From Seohaeicola zhoushanensis (GTDB lineage Bacteria; Pseudomonadota; Alphaproteobacteria; Rhodobacterales; Rhodobacteraceae): 64,000 nucleotides of DNA. The translations under genes and the position numbers were made by a program. Below the pieces are notes generated by a model, which was given only the letters and a program-made list of their open reading frames with translations, was not told the origin of the DNA and made no database searches. Below, one piece after another: positions 1-15,086 of this stretch; position 1 is the first letter of the stretch; each line of letters opens with the position of its first letter. The DNA lies in the NCBI RefSeq assembly GCF_014656415.1, contig NZ_BNCJ01000011.1, positions 62,001 to 126,000 on the forward strand. Reading direction: 5' to 3'.

Positions 1-674
1 TCGAGCACGCGCATCCCGTCCTTCAGCGGCAAAGTCTCGACCACTGCCTGCGAGGCGGCATCCTGCAGTTCGACAAGTCCGTCGCGATAGGCGGCGGCAT
101 TGCGCAGCTTGCGCGCCCCCTCGGTCACTTCCAGCGCGGTCGCCGCGGCGGGATGCGGTTGCGCGGCGATACCCTCCCTGGCCAGCGCGGCAATCGCGCC
201 CGATGGATCGGTTCGGGCGATGTTCACGCGCAAATGCACCGGGGCGCGGTGTTTCAGGGCCTCGGCCGCCGCCAGGGCCTCGTCGCCAAGGCTGGCCTCG
301 AAACGCGGCCAGAGCCAGTCCGGAATGTCGGCAGCCTCGGCCCCCAGCACGGGCTCCCGCCCGCCCGAGCGCTCTTCGGCCGACATCACCTCCGGCGCGT
401 AACCGCCTCCGGTAAAAAGGTTTTCCGGGTTCTCCCCGTTGCGGCGCAGAAGGCCGAGCATGATGCCGCGCCCGGTCTCGCCGCCGCCAATCGCCGCCAG
501 AGAACGTCGCGCCCGAAGGCCGTCGAAGACATGATCGCGCACCACCGCCCGGTCGCCCGAACCGGCAAAGCGGCTGGCCCGCCCCCAAGCGGTCAGCACC
601 TGTTCGGCGGGTGCGCCGGCAAGGATCCGGTCAAGGCATTCGATGGCCGCCTGCACCCGCGCTGCGGGGGTCAT
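1..674 (-). CDS. RsmB/NOP-family 16S rRNA (cytosine-5) methyltransferase, 3' end outside window
   Basis: Only the N-terminal 224 residues are present; the gene runs off the left edge. The protein begins MTPAARVQAA, and the first half looks like the helical NusB-like RNA-binding domain. Near the window edge it reads VELQDAASQAVVETLPLKDG, the typical entry to the SAM-binding fold of RsmB/Fmu m5C methyltransferases (QDaaSq motif just before motif I). The catalytic cysteines lie outside the window. It starts 4 bases after the guaB stop on the same strand, so it is probably co-transcribed with guaB. Family assignment is firm; the exact target base cannot be read from this fragment. Confidence 0.85.
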   Translation of the reverse strand, partial: MTPAARVQAAIECLDRILAGAPAEQVLTAWGRASRFAGSGDRAVVRDHVFDGLRARRSLAAIGGGETGRGIMLGLLRRNGENPENLFTGGGYAPEVMSAEERSGGREPVLGAEAADIPDWLWPRFEASLGDEALAAAEALKHRAPVHLRVNIARTDPSGAIAALAREGIAAQPHPAAATALEVTEGARKLRNAAAYRDGLVELQDAASQAVVETLPLKDGMRVL

Positions 675-678
675 GCGC

Positions 679-2963
<2,285 letters not shown>

Positions 2964-3015
2964 TCCGGTGCATGGCCCCTTGCCGCCTTCCCCCGCGAGG
3001 CTTAGGTTCTGCACC

Positions 3016-4023
3016 ATGAACGCACCGCTCATCGACCCCTTTGCCCGCGCGATCACCTACCTGCGCGTCTCGGTCACCGACCGCTGCGACTTCCGCTGCG
3101 TCTATTGCATGTCCGAAAACATGACCTTCCTGCCCAAGAAGGAACTGCTGACGCTGGAAGAGCTCGACCGCATGTGCTCGACCTTTGTGCGGCTGGGCGT
3201 CGAGAAATTGCGCATCACCGGGGGCGAGCCGCTGGTGCGCAAGGGCATCATGACCTTCTTCCGCTCGATGACGCGGCACCTTGAGTCCGGCGCACTCAGA
3301 GAGCTGACGGTCACCACCAACGGGTCGCAGCTCGAGAAATACGCGGCCGAGTTGCGCGATGCGGGGGTGCGGCGGATCAACGTCTCGCTAGATACGCTGG
3401 ACGAGAAGAAATTTGCCGACATCACCCGCTGGGGCCGCCTGCCCCAGGTGCTGCGCGGGATCGACGCGGCACAGGCGGCGGGGCTGAGGATCAAGATCAA
3501 CGCTGTCGCGCTCAAGGGGTTCAACGAAGAGGAACTGCCGCGCATCACCGCGTGGTGCGCTGAGCGCGACATGGACCTGACCTGGATCGAGGTCATGCCG
3601 ATGGGCGACATCGGCAACGAGAACCGGCTCGGGCAGTTCTGGTCCTTGAGTGACGTTCGCGCGGCCTATGCGCAGAATTACACCGTCACCGATCTGGCCG
3701 AGCGCACCGGCGGGCCGGCGCGCTATGTGCGGCTGGAAGAGACCGGTCAGAAGATCGGCTTCATCACGCCGCTCTCGCACAACTTCTGCGAAAGCTGCAA
3801 CCGGGTGCGGCTGACCTGCACCGGCGAGCTTTACATGTGCCTCGGGCAGGAAGACATGGCCGACCTGCGCGCCCCGCTGCGCGCGCATCCCGACAGCGAT
3901 GCGCCGCTCGAGGACGCCATCCGCGCCGCCATTTCGCACAAGCCGAAGGGCCACGACTTCGACTATTCGCGCCAGCGGCTCGACGGGCAGATGTCGCGTC
4001 ACATGAGCCACACGGGCGGTTGA
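3016..4023 (+). CDS. moaA: GTP 3',8-cyclase (molybdenum cofactor biosynthesis protein A)
   Basis: MoaA is a radical-SAM enzyme that, with MoaC, converts GTP to cyclic pyranopterin monophosphate, the first step of molybdenum cofactor synthesis. The 335-residue product has the N-terminal CDFRCVYC (CxxxCxxC) cluster for the SAM-binding 4Fe-4S centre. Near the C-terminus it has the second cluster ligands in [13 protein letters not shown]. It ends in the family-typical Gly-Gly. The start [11 protein letters not shown] was preferred to an upstream ATG because family similarity begins there. The stop overlaps the waaA start by one base (TGATG). A cofactor user, the IorAB-type hydroxylase, lies 19 kb away in this window. 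Confidence 0.96.
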   Translation: MNAPLIDPFARAITYLRVSVTDRCDFRCVYCMSENMTFLPKKELLTLEELDRMCSTFVRLGVEKLRITGGEPLVRKGIMTFFRSMTRHLESGALRELTVTTNGSQLEKYAAELRDAGVRRINVSLDTLDEKKFADITRWGRLPQVLRGIDAAQAAGLRIKINAVALKGFNEEELPRITAWCAERDMDLTWIEVMPMGDIGNENRLGQFWSLSDVRAAYAQNYTVTDLAERTGGPARYVRLEETGQKIGFITPLSHNFCESCNRVRLTCTGELYMCLGQEDMADLRAPLRAHPDSDAPLEDAIRAAISHKPKGHDFDYSRQRLDGQMSRHMSHTGG

Positions 4024-5333
4024 TGTCGCCCCCACGCGCCGCGGAGCCGCTGTCGCTGACGGCCTATCGCTGGCTGACCTCCGCCCTGCTGCCCTTCTTC
4101 CTGCGCTCGGTCACGCGAAAGCTGCGCGAAGCGCAGGTGCCCGAGGCCCGGCTTGGCGAGAAGGACGGCCGCCCAAGCCTGCCACGCCCCAGCGCGCCGC
4201 TGGTCTGGCTCCATGCCGCCAGCGTCGGAGAAAGCCTGTTGGTGCTGACGTTGATAGGCAAGCTGGCCGAGCGTCTGCCCGGCCACGAATTCCTCATCAC
4301 ATCCGGCACCGCCACCTCGGCCGCGATGCTGGCAAAACGGATGCCGCCGCGCTGCCGCCACCAGTTCGCGCCGCTCGACGCACCCGGCCCGGTGCGGCGC
4401 TTTCTCGACCATTGGAGGCCGGTTGCCGGGATCTTCGTCGAAAGCGAACTCTGGCCGCTACTGCTGACCGAGGCCGACAAGCGCGGCATCCCCATGGCCC
4501 TCATGAACGCAAGGCTTTCGGAACGGTCGGTCAAGGGCTGGTCCCGCTTCCCCGCCGCCTCGGCCCGCGTGCTGGCCCCGTTCCGGATGATGGTGGCGCA
4601 GAACGCACAGGCGGCAGAGAACCTTCTAACGATGGGCGGCGATCCCGAGCGGGTCTCGACCGGAGGCAACCTGAAGTCGACCTCCGCTCCCCTGCCCGTC
4701 GACCAGGCGGTGCTGGCGCGTCTGAACCAGAGCCTGGGCGGGCGTCCGGTCTGGGCGGCCAGTTCCACCCATCCCGGCGAAGAGGAGATCGTGCTGGAAG
4801 CGCATCGCGCGCTTCTGGCCAAGCGCCCCGACCTCTGCATGATCCTGGTGCCCCGCCACCCGGAGCGTGGCGATGAGGTCGAGAACCTCGTCAAGAGTGC
4901 CGGAATGGCACAGGCCAGACGCAGCAAGGACGAATGGCCGGACGCCGCGCAAGTCTATCTCGCCGACACGCTGGGCGAGACCGGCACCTGGTATGCCGCC
5001 GCCCCCATCGTCTTTCTCGGCGGCTCGCTCAAGCCCATGATCGGCGGGCACAACCCCTTCGAGCCGGCGCAGGCTGGCGCGGCGGTGCTGACCGGGCCAC
5101 ATGTGGCGAACTTCTCGGAAACCTTCGCCCCGCTGCGCGCCGCGGGCGGGGCGCTGGAAGTCAGCGACGCACAGGCGCTCGCACAGGCCATCTCGCGTTG
5201 GCTGGGCGATCCCGACCGGCTGGCGCAGGCGCGCAGCGCCGCCCGCCATTTCGCAGCCGAACGCGGTGCCTCGCTCGACGGGCTGGCCGACCAGCTTTGC
5301 AGGGCGCTGGATCTTGGGGAAACGGATGCCTGA
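4023..5333 (+). CDS. waaA: 3-deoxy-D-manno-octulosonic acid (Kdo) transferase
   Basis: WaaA (KdtA) is an inner-membrane GT-B glycosyltransferase that adds Kdo from CMP-Kdo to lipid IVA, beginning the LPS core. The 436-residue protein has a hydrophobic N-terminal stretch (LTSALLPFFLR). The N-domain motif WLHAASVGES contains the family catalytic Glu. Later motifs are VESELWPLLL, ASSTHPGEEE and the C-terminal GGSLKPMIGGHNPFEPA loop. Translation is coupled to moaA by a one-base stop/start overlap, and its own stop overlaps the next glycosyltransferase by 8 bases, so moaA, waaA and that gene form one unit. Whether one or two Kdo residues are added cannot be judged. Confidence 0.95.
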   Translation: MSPPRAAEPLSLTAYRWLTSALLPFFLRSVTRKLREAQVPEARLGEKDGRPSLPRPSAPLVWLHAASVGESLLVLTLIGKLAERLPGHEFLITSGTATSAAMLAKRMPPRCRHQFAPLDAPGPVRRFLDHWRPVAGIFVESELWPLLLTEADKRGIPMALMNARLSERSVKGWSRFPAASARVLAPFRMMVAQNAQAAENLLTMGGDPERVSTGGNLKSTSAPLPVDQAVLARLNQSLGGRPVWAASSTHPGEEEIVLEAHRALLAKRPDLCMILVPRHPERGDEVENLVKSAGMAQARRSKDEWPDAAQVYLADTLGETGTWYAAAPIVFLGGSLKPMIGGHNPFEPAQAGAAVLTGPHVANFSETFAPLRAAGGALEVSDAQALAQAISRWLGDPDRLAQARSAARHFAAERGASLDGLADQLCRALDLGETDA

Positions 5334-6366
5334 CCTCTTCGTCACCAACCTCAACCCGAATTTCACCGGCGTCTCGGCCACCGCGGCAAACGTCATCCGC
5401 CAGCAAGTGGCCCGCCATGACCTCAAGCTGGTCGGCTACCCCCTGCCCGGCTGCCCCGCGCCGATCTCGCTCGCCGAGGCGCGCCGCCTGTCGGGCACCA
5501 CCCCGCCGGGCCGGCCCTTCGCCATCTGGCATGTGCGCCGCAACCCCGAGATGCGCGCCGGCATCTGGGCGCGCGACGTGTTGAAGCTGCCGATCCGGCT
5601 GGTCTTCACCTCGGCCGCCCAGCGCCGGCACTCGGCCTTTCCGCGCTGGCTGATCTCGCGGATGGACGCGGTGATCGCCACCACCGAGGCGGCGGCAAGC
5701 TTTGTGCCGCATGTGCGCGCCGTGGTGCCGCACGGGGTCGATACCGACCTGTTCCGCCCCGCCCCCGACCGCGCCGCCGCCTGGGCCGCGCTGGGATACG
5801 GCGGCACCATGGGCATCGCCACCGTCGGCCGGGTGCGCCCCGAGAAGGGCACCGACCTTTTCGTCGAGGCGATGCTGCGGCTGCTGCCCGAGATGCCGCG
5901 GGTGACCGCCCTAGTCGTCGGGCGCGCGGGCCGCGAGCATCAGAAGTTCGACCTCACGCTCAAGGACCGGGTGCAGCGGGCCGGGATGGCCGACCGCATC
6001 CGCTTCATCGGAGAGATCCCGCCCGAGCGGCTGGCCGCGCTGATGCCGGCCCTGTCGCTGGTGATGCAGCTGCCCCGTTACGAGGGCTACGGCATGGCCC
6101 CGCTCGAAGGCATGGCCTGCGCCACGCCCTTCGTGGCCTCTGACGCCGGTTATTACACCGCCTTCTCGGCGCAGGGACGCACCGGCACGGTAGTTCCGCA
6201 GGAAGCCGCGACCGCCGCTGCCGAAGCGGCCCGAGCACTGCTGTCCGACCCCGCCCGATATGCGGCCGCCGCAGATGCCGCGCGCGAAGTGGCCGAGGCA
6301 CAGTTCAGCGCCCGCGCCGAGGCCGAGGGGATCGGCGCGGTCTACGACATGCTCTGGTCCCGCTAG
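5326..6366 (+). CDS. GT4-family glycosyltransferase, probable LPS core mannosyltransferase (LpcC-like)
   Basis: This 346-residue retaining glycosyltransferase has a GT-B fold. The N-domain starts MPDLFVTNLNPNFTGVSATA. The nucleotide-sugar binding half begins at IATVGRVRPEKGTDLF, and the E-x7-E type donor motif lies in RYEGYGMAPLEGMACATPFV. It overlaps waaA by 8 bases. In many alphaproteobacteria a GT4 enzyme of this kind sits beside the Kdo transferase gene and adds the first core mannose to Kdo, as Rhizobium LpcC does. The family is clear; donor and acceptor are inferred from context. It ends facing the M20 genes across a GC-rich hairpin. Confidence 0.85.
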   Translation: MPDLFVTNLNPNFTGVSATAANVIRQQVARHDLKLVGYPLPGCPAPISLAEARRLSGTTPPGRPFAIWHVRRNPEMRAGIWARDVLKLPIRLVFTSAAQRRHSAFPRWLISRMDAVIATTEAAASFVPHVRAVVPHGVDTDLFRPAPDRAAAWAALGYGGTMGIATVGRVRPEKGTDLFVEAMLRLLPEMPRVTALVVGRAGREHQKFDLTLKDRVQRAGMADRIRFIGEIPPERLAALMPALSLVMQLPRYEGYGMAPLEGMACATPFVASDAGYYTAFSAQGRTGTVVPQEAATAAAEAARALLSDPARYAAAADAAREVAEAQFSARAEAEGIGAVYDMLWSR

Positions 6367-6385
6367 GGGACGGCGGGCGCGGCGA

Positions 6386-6407
6386 CCTGCGCGCAGGCGC
6401 GCGCAGG
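6386..6407. terminator. GC-rich hairpin between convergent genes
   Basis: A perfect 9-base inverted repeat (CCTGCGCGC / GCGCGCAGG) with a 4-base loop lies in the 55-base gap between two converging genes. There is no T-run, so termination on either strand is inferred from position and stem strength only. Confidence 0.5.
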
Positions 6408-6421
6408 AGCGCCGGACGGCG

Positions 6422-7585
6422 TCAGGCCGCCGGCATCCGCCGTTCGACGATCTCGGCCCACCAGGAGCAACCGGCCGGAATCGCCTCGTCGTTGAAGTTG
6501 TACATCGGGTGGTGCACCATCGCAGTATCGCCATTGCCGACCAGGATATAGGCGCCGGGGCGTTCTTCGAGCATGAAGGCGAAATCCTCGCCGCCCATCA
6601 CCAGCGGGGCCTCCTCGCAGCCGCCCGAAACCGCGCGCGCCACTTCGGCGGCGAACTCGGTCTGCTCTTCGTGGTTCACCATGACGGGGTAGCCGCGGTT
6701 GTATTTCACCTCGACCGAGCCGCCGAAGGTCGCCGCGATACCGGTGCAGATCTCCTTGATCCGCCGCTCGGACAGGTCGCGCATCTCCTTGCTCATGGTG
6801 CGGACCGTGCCCTTGATCTGCACCTTCTGCGGAATCACGTTGAAGGCCTTTGAAGAGGTCTCGAACGAGGTCACCGAAACCACGACCTTGTCGATCGGGT
6901 CGGCGTTGCGGCTGGCGATGGTCTGCAGCGCCAGCACGGCTTGCGCCGCCATTACCGTGGTGTCGATCGTCTCATGCGGCTTGGCCGCATGGCCGCCCTT
7001 GCCCTCGAAGCTGATGTCGAACTGGTCGGTCGCCGCAAAGAAGGCGCCCGGCCGGATCGAGAAGCTGCCCACCGGCTTGCCTGGCCAGTTGTGCATCCCA
7101 TAGACCTCCTGGATGCCCCAACGGTCCATCATGCCGTCGTCGCACATCTCCTTGCCGCCGCCGCCGCCTTCCTCGGCGGGCTGGAAGATCACCACCACCG
7201 TGCCGTCGAAATTGCGCGTCTCGGCCAGGTATTTCGCTGCGCCGAGCAGCATTGCCGTGTGTCCGTCGTGGCCGCAGGCGTGCATGGCGTTTGCGGTCTT
7301 GCTGGCATAGGCCACGCCGGTCTGTTCATGGATCGGCAGCGCGTCCATGTCGGCGCGCAGGCCGATGACCTTGCCCGAGGCGTTGCTCTTGCCCCGGATC
7401 ACGCCGACGACGCCGGTCCGTCCGATGCCGGTCACAACCTCGTCGCAGCCGAAGTCCTTCAGCTTCTCCGCCACCAGCGCCGAGGTGCGGTGGGTCTCGA
7501 ACAGGATTTCGGGATGGGCGTGGATGTCCTGGCGCCACTCGGCGATTTCGCTCTGCATTTCAGCGATACGGTTCTTGACGGGCAT
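6422..7585 (-). CDS. M20-family amidohydrolase (hippurate hydrolase-like), copy 1
   Basis: This 387-residue protein belongs to M20D, the amidohydrolases that cleave N-acyl amino acids or small peptides with two metal ions. Expected metal ligands are present: Cys104 and His106 in HACGHDGH, Glu139 in PAEEGGGGG, His165 in YGMHNWPG, and a C-terminal His in VHHPMYNFND. The dimerisation insert begins near the GKGGHAAKPH motif. There is no signal peptide, so it is cytosolic. It is the last gene of a unit running dipeptide ATPase, ArgE-like, then three M20 enzymes, so its substrate probably arrives through that importer. An AAAGG-like ribosome site (GAAAGG) precedes the ATG. Confidence 0.9.
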   Translation of the reverse strand: MPVKNRIAEMQSEIAEWRQDIHAHPEILFETHRTSALVAEKLKDFGCDEVVTGIGRTGVVGVIRGKSNASGKVIGLRADMDALPIHEQTGVAYASKTANAMHACGHDGHTAMLLGAAKYLAETRNFDGTVVVIFQPAEEGGGGGKEMCDDGMMDRWGIQEVYGMHNWPGKPVGSFSIRPGAFFAATDQFDISFEGKGGHAAKPHETIDTTVMAAQAVLALQTIASRNADPIDKVVVSVTSFETSSKAFNVIPQKVQIKGTVRTMSKEMRDLSERRIKEICTGIAATFGGSVEVKYNRGYPVMVNHEEQTEFAAEVARAVSGGCEEAPLVMGGEDFAFMLEERPGAYILVGNGDTAMVHHPMYNFNDEAIPAGCSWWAEIVERRMPAA

Positions 7586-7692
7586 GATCGGTCCTTTCGG
7601 TTAAGTCTTGCCGCGCATACTCTGCCCGAATCCGGCGTTGTCAACGGCGCCGCGCGTGCGGAACGCAAGGGAAGCCCGAAGCTGCCGACGGA

Positions 7693-8859
<1,167 letters not shown>

Positions 8860-8916
8860 GGTGTGGCGCCTTGGCTATGACCTCTATGGAGTCCCCACTG
8901 GCTGCACAGCCGAGGG

Positions 8917-10083
8917 CTATGCGGCCGGCATCTTCCGTTCCACCACTTCGGCAAACCACGAACAGCCCACCGGGATGATCTCGTCGTTGAAGTTGTATTT
9001 CGGGTGATGGACCATAGCCCCCTCGCCATTGCCGAGGAAGATATAGGCGCCGGGGCGCTCTTCCAGCATGAAGGAGAAGTCCTCGCCCGCCATGATCGGC
9101 GGCGTGTTGCGTTCGACCTTGCCGGTGACGACCTCGGCCACTTCGGCGGCGAAATCGGTATTGGCCTCGGCATTCACAGTGATCGGATAGCCGCGCTGAT
9201 AGTTGATCTGCGCGGTGGCGCCATAGGCCTGGACGGTGGCGGTGACGATGGCCTTGAGACGCTCCTCGGCCAGGTCGCGGACCTTGGCATCCAGCGCCCG
9301 CACCGTTCCGCGCAGCAGCACCGTCTGCGGGATCACGTTGTGGGATTCATTGTCCGAGCGGAAGGTGCAGACCGAGACCACCACCTGCTCGAGCGGATCG
9401 ACATTGCGCGAGGCGATCGACTGCAGCGCGATCAGGCAGTGCGCGGCCACGAGGTTGGTGTCGATGGCCTGGTGCGGCGCGGCGGCGTGGCCGCCCTTGC
9501 CGGTGATGACGATGTCGAACTGGTCGGCCGAGGCCATCATGGCTCCGGGGCGGATGTGGAATTCGCCCGCTGCCTGCTCGGGCATGTTGTGCATCCCGTA
9601 GACCTCCTGGATGCCCCAACGCTCCATCATGCCCTCCTCGCACATCACCCGGCCGCCGCCGCCGCCCTCTTCGGCGGGCTGGAAGATCAGCACGACCTTG
9701 CCGTCGAAGTTGCGCGTCTCGGCCAGGTATTTCGCCGCCCCCAACAGCATGGCCGTGTGCCCATCATGGCCGCAGGCATGCATCTTGCCGGGATGGGTCG
9801 AGGCATAGGGCAGCCCCGTCTGCTCCTCGATCGGCAGCGCGTCCATGTCGGCGCGCAGGCCGATGACCCGGCCCGAGGTATTGGTCCTGCCCTCGATCAC
9901 CGCGACGATGCCGGTCTGCGCGATACCGGTGGTGATGGCGGTAATGCCGATCTCGCGCAGGCGCTCCTCGACATAGGCCGAGGTCTTGGTCAGGTCGAAC
10001 TGCAGTTCGGGGATGGTATGAAGGTGCCGGCGCCAGCCAGTGATTTCCTCGTGCATCTCGGCAAGGCGGTTCTTGATCGGCAT
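8917..10083 (-). CDS. M20-family amidohydrolase, copy 3
   Basis: This 388-residue M20D amidohydrolase resembles copy 1 more than copy 2. It has HACGHDGHTAMLLGAAKYL, PAEEGGGGG, VYGMHNMPE and MVHHPKYNFNDE, so a full binuclear metal site is predicted. The motif GKGGHAAAPH marks the start of the lid/dimerisation domain. It starts 4 bases after the stop of the ArgE-like gene, indicating translational linkage in the peptide-import unit. It has no signal peptide. Likely reaction: hydrolysis of N-acyl amino acids or short peptides after uptake. Specific substrate not determinable. Confidence 0.9.
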   Translation of the reverse strand: MPIKNRLAEMHEEITGWRRHLHTIPELQFDLTKTSAYVEERLREIGITAITTGIAQTGIVAVIEGRTNTSGRVIGLRADMDALPIEEQTGLPYASTHPGKMHACGHDGHTAMLLGAAKYLAETRNFDGKVVLIFQPAEEGGGGGRVMCEEGMMERWGIQEVYGMHNMPEQAAGEFHIRPGAMMASADQFDIVITGKGGHAAAPHQAIDTNLVAAHCLIALQSIASRNVDPLEQVVVSVCTFRSDNESHNVIPQTVLLRGTVRALDAKVRDLAEERLKAIVTATVQAYGATAQINYQRGYPITVNAEANTDFAAEVAEVVTGKVERNTPPIMAGEDFSFMLEERPGAYIFLGNGEGAMVHHPKYNFNDEIIPVGCSWFAEVVERKMPAA

Positions 10084-10087
10084 CGGG

Positions 10088-11254
10088 TCATCCTTCCTGC
10101 AATCGTGTCACCAGCCGGTCGGCAAAGGCGCAGCCGGCGTTGAACTGGGCGACGGTTATGAATTCGTTGGGTTGATGCGCCTGGGCAATGTCGCCGGGGC
10201 CGCAGACCACGGCGGAATACCCAGCCGCCTGGAACTGCCCGGCCTCGGTGCCGTAGCTGACCACATGGGTCGCATTGTCGCCGGTGATCGAGCGGACCAG
10301 TTCCTCGGCCACACCTTCCTTCTCGGGGCGCAGGCCGGGCACGGCAAACCGGGCATCGACGTCGATCCGCGCCTCGGGGCGGATCTTCTGCATCTCGGCC
10401 TCGACCTCGGCGATCCTGCGGCGCACCCGCATGCCCCATTCGCCGATATCGGCATCCGGCACGGCGCGGAAGCCGATGTCGAACCGGCAGTGCTTGGCGG
10501 TGATGTTGGCGGCGGTGCCGCCTTCGATCAGCCCACAATGCAGCGTGGTCCAGGGCGGCACGAAGGCCGAGGCGATCAGCGACGGCTCGCGCGCCTGCTC
10601 CTCGGCATTCACCTCGTTGGCCCACTGGATGATCTTCGCAGCCTCCATGATGGCGTTGACCCCGGTGTGCATGATCGAGGAATGGACCTCGAAGCCCCAG
10701 ACATCGACCCAGAACCCCTGCCCGCCCTTGTGACCGGTCACGGCCTGCATCATCGAGGGCTCGCCCACGATCACCGCGGCGCCCTTGGGCAGCACCGGCT
10801 GCATAGCCTCGATCATAGGCGGCGCGCCGGTGCAACCGACCTCCTCGTCGAAGGAGAGCGCCAGCTGCATCGGTCGCTTGACCCCGCGCTTGTGCGCCTC
10901 GACCAGCGCCCAGATGGCAATGGCGTCAAAGCCCTTCATGTCGCAGGTGCCGCGCCCGAAATACTTGCCGTCGCGTTCGACCACACTGAACGGATCGCTT
11001 TCCCAGGGCTGGCCGTCGACCGGCACCACGTCGGTATGGCCCGAGAGCACGATCGCCCCCTCCTCCCACGGGCCGACATGCGCAAAGAGCGCGGCCTTGG
11101 GCTCGTCCGGCTTGTAGTAACGATGCGCCGGAATGCCGTGCGAGTTGAGGTAGTCCTCGACCCAGTCGACCAGCGGCAGATTTGTCTCCCGGCTGACCGT
11201 CGGGAAAGAGACCAGCTTTTCCATAATCTCGCGCGCCGAGAGTGTTACCGTCAT
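10088..11254 (-). CDS. argE: Acetylornithine deacetylase-like M20A peptidase
   Basis: ArgE removes the acetyl group from N-acetylornithine; relatives act on other N-acetyl amino acids. The 388-residue protein has the M20A motifs SGHTDVVPVDGQPW (metal His and catalytic Asp), GRGTCDMKGF (bridging Asp) and LSFDEEVGCTGA (catalytic Glu and metal Glu). The C-terminal CGPGDIAQAHQPNEFI carries the last metal His. It lies between the dipeptide ATPase and the three M20D enzymes, so it may serve import-linked deacylation rather than arginine synthesis; the gene symbol reflects sequence type only. Gaps are 4 bases downstream and about 31 bases upstream. Confidence 0.85.
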   Translation of the reverse strand: MTVTLSAREIMEKLVSFPTVSRETNLPLVDWVEDYLNSHGIPAHRYYKPDEPKAALFAHVGPWEEGAIVLSGHTDVVPVDGQPWESDPFSVVERDGKYFGRGTCDMKGFDAIAIWALVEAHKRGVKRPMQLALSFDEEVGCTGAPPMIEAMQPVLPKGAAVIVGEPSMMQAVTGHKGGQGFWVDVWGFEVHSSIMHTGVNAIMEAAKIIQWANEVNAEEQAREPSLIASAFVPPWTTLHCGLIEGGTAANITAKHCRFDIGFRAVPDADIGEWGMRVRRRIAEVEAEMQKIRPEARIDVDARFAVPGLRPEKEGVAEELVRSITGDNATHVVSYGTEAGQFQAAGYSAVVCGPGDIAQAHQPNEFITVAQFNAGCAFADRLVTRLQEG

Positions 11255-11285
11255 CTTGTGTTCTTTCTCTTCGCGCTCTCGGGCC

Positions 11286-13112
<1,827 letters not shown>

Positions 13113-13367
13113 CCCCTGCGCTGACAGATCAACGCTAAGGCGGCGGCCGCGCGACTGTCAAACCCCATCCCGGTTTCCCCAAGGCAAGGCTTGCAATTTT
13201 CTCAAACTCTGCTTCGATAAGCCCGTATCCGTCACACGGGGGACGTAGTGGGCGGGATCTCGGTGCGCCTTCACTTGCGGCGCAACACCTTCCCCGTGGC
13301 GTCAGGACACCAAGCCGCTGCAATGCGGATGAAACGTGGCATGTATGTGTCCAACAAGGAGTGTACC

Positions 13368-15074
13368 ATGAAAATCAAGACCTTACTGCTAGGAGCAGTT
13401 GCCTGCGCGGCACTGGCCCCGGCAGCTTTCGCCGAGCGCGGAAAGGATGGCAACGTCAGCATCATCTACTGGCAGGCCCCCTCGATCCTGAACCCGTTCC
13501 TCTCGGGCGGCACCAAGGACATCGAAGCGTCGAGCCTGGTTCTGGAACCGCTGGCACGTTATGACGACAAGGGCGAGATGGTGCCCTTCCTGGCCGAAGA
13601 AGTTCCGACCATCGCCAATGGCGGTGTGAGCGAAGACCTCACTACCATCACCTGGAAGATCAAGCCGGGTCTGCTCTGGTCGGATGGTACGCCTGTCACC
13701 TCGGCCGACGTCAAGTTTACCGCCGAATACTGTATGCACCCCGAAGGCGGCTGCGCGCAGCTCTCCTTCTTCGATGGCGTTCAAACGATCGACACGCCGG
13801 ATGACCTGACCGTCAAGGTCACCTTCAACCAGCCCAAGCCGAACCCCTATGGCCCCTTCGTCGGTGGCCAGTCGCCGATCATCCAGAAGGCGCAGTTCGA
13901 GAACTGCCTCGGCTCGAAGGCTCCGGAATGCACCCAGCAGAACTTCAACCCGGTCGGCACCGGCCCCTTCAAGGTGGTCGAGTTCAAGCCGAACGACGTG
14001 ATCACGCTGGAAGCCAACACCAACTATCGTGACCCTGACAAGCCGGCCTTCGCGACCGTGACCTTCAAGGGCGGCGGGGATGCCACCGGTGCCGCGCGCG
14101 CCGTCTTCGAGACCGGCGAATTCGACTACGCCTGGAACCTCCAGCTGGCGCCCGACGTGATCGCCAAGATGGAAGCTGGCGGCAAGGGCAAGGCCATCAC
14201 GGGCTTTGGCCCGCTGGTCGAGCGTATCGAGGTCAACCTGACCGACCCGTCGCCGTCGCTGGACGCCGACACCCGGTCGACCCGCAAGGCACCGCACCCC
14301 TTCCTGAGCGACATCCGCGTGCGGCAGGCGCTGTCCATGGCCATCGACCGCGAACTGCTGGTCGAAGTGGGCTATGGCCAGGCCGGCAAGCCGACCTGCG
14401 ACCTGGTTCCGGTTCCGGACAACTACGCGGCCAAGAACGATTTCTGCTTCAAGCAGGACATCGAGGGCGCCAACAAGCTGCTTGACGAGGCCGGCTGGGT
14501 GAAAGGCGCCGACGGCGTCCGCGCCAAGGACGGCGTGCGCCTGTCGATCCTCTACCAGACCTCGACCAACGCCGTCCGCCAGGACTTCCAGGCACTGATC
14601 AAGGACTGGTGGACCGAGATCGGCGTCGAAACCGAGCTGCGCAACGTCTCGGCTTCGGTCTTCTTCGGGGGCGACCCGGGCTCGCCGGACACCTTCCAGA
14701 AGTTCTATGCCGACGTGGAGATGTATGCGAACACCTTCAACGGCACGGATCCGCAGCAATACCTGGCGGCCTACCGCTGCGGCCAGGAGCCGAAGCCGGA
14801 AAGCCAATGGCAGGGCGAGAACATCAACCGCTTCTGCGATCCGGCATATGACGCCCTGATCGACGAACTGGCCCGCACCGGCGACATCGCCAAGCGCGGC
14901 GAGATCGCGATCAAGATGAACAACATGCTGACCAAGGACAGCCACACGATCATCGGCCTCGTGCACCGCGGCCGCGTGTCCGGCCAGTCCAACACGCTGG
15001 GCGGCCACGTCCTGAACGTTTGGGACAGCGAGCTGTGGGACGCCGCGAACTGGTTCCGCAAGCAGGGCTCGTGA
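13368..15074 (+). CDS. Peptide ABC transporter periplasmic substrate-binding protein
   Basis: This 568-residue family-5 (DppA/OppA-type) binding protein captures peptides or related solutes in the periplasm. It starts with a Sec signal peptide (MKIKTLLLGAVACAALAPA, cleavage after AFA). Family motifs include the LVLEPLARYD segment and the SDIRVRQALSMAIDRELLVE stretch. The ATG at 13368 was chosen because it follows AAGGAG by 6 bases and begins the signal peptide; in-frame ATGs upstream lack both. It is divergent from the ATPase gene across about 255 bases that must hold both promoters. A strong hairpin follows before the permease genes. Confidence 0.93.
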   Translation: MKIKTLLLGAVACAALAPAAFAERGKDGNVSIIYWQAPSILNPFLSGGTKDIEASSLVLEPLARYDDKGEMVPFLAEEVPTIANGGVSEDLTTITWKIKPGLLWSDGTPVTSADVKFTAEYCMHPEGGCAQLSFFDGVQTIDTPDDLTVKVTFNQPKPNPYGPFVGGQSPIIQKAQFENCLGSKAPECTQQNFNPVGTGPFKVVEFKPNDVITLEANTNYRDPDKPAFATVTFKGGGDATGAARAVFETGEFDYAWNLQLAPDVIAKMEAGGKGKAITGFGPLVERIEVNLTDPSPSLDADTRSTRKAPHPFLSDIRVRQALSMAIDRELLVEVGYGQAGKPTCDLVPVPDNYAAKNDFCFKQDIEGANKLLDEAGWVKGADGVRAKDGVRLSILYQTSTNAVRQDFQALIKDWWTEIGVETELRNVSASVFFGGDPGSPDTFQKFYADVEMYANTFNGTDPQQYLAAYRCGQEPKPESQWQGENINRFCDPAYDALIDELARTGDIAKRGEIAIKMNNMLTKDSHTIIGLVHRGRVSGQSNTLGGHVLNVWDSELWDAANWFRKQGS

Positions 15075-15086
15075 CCGTCTGACATC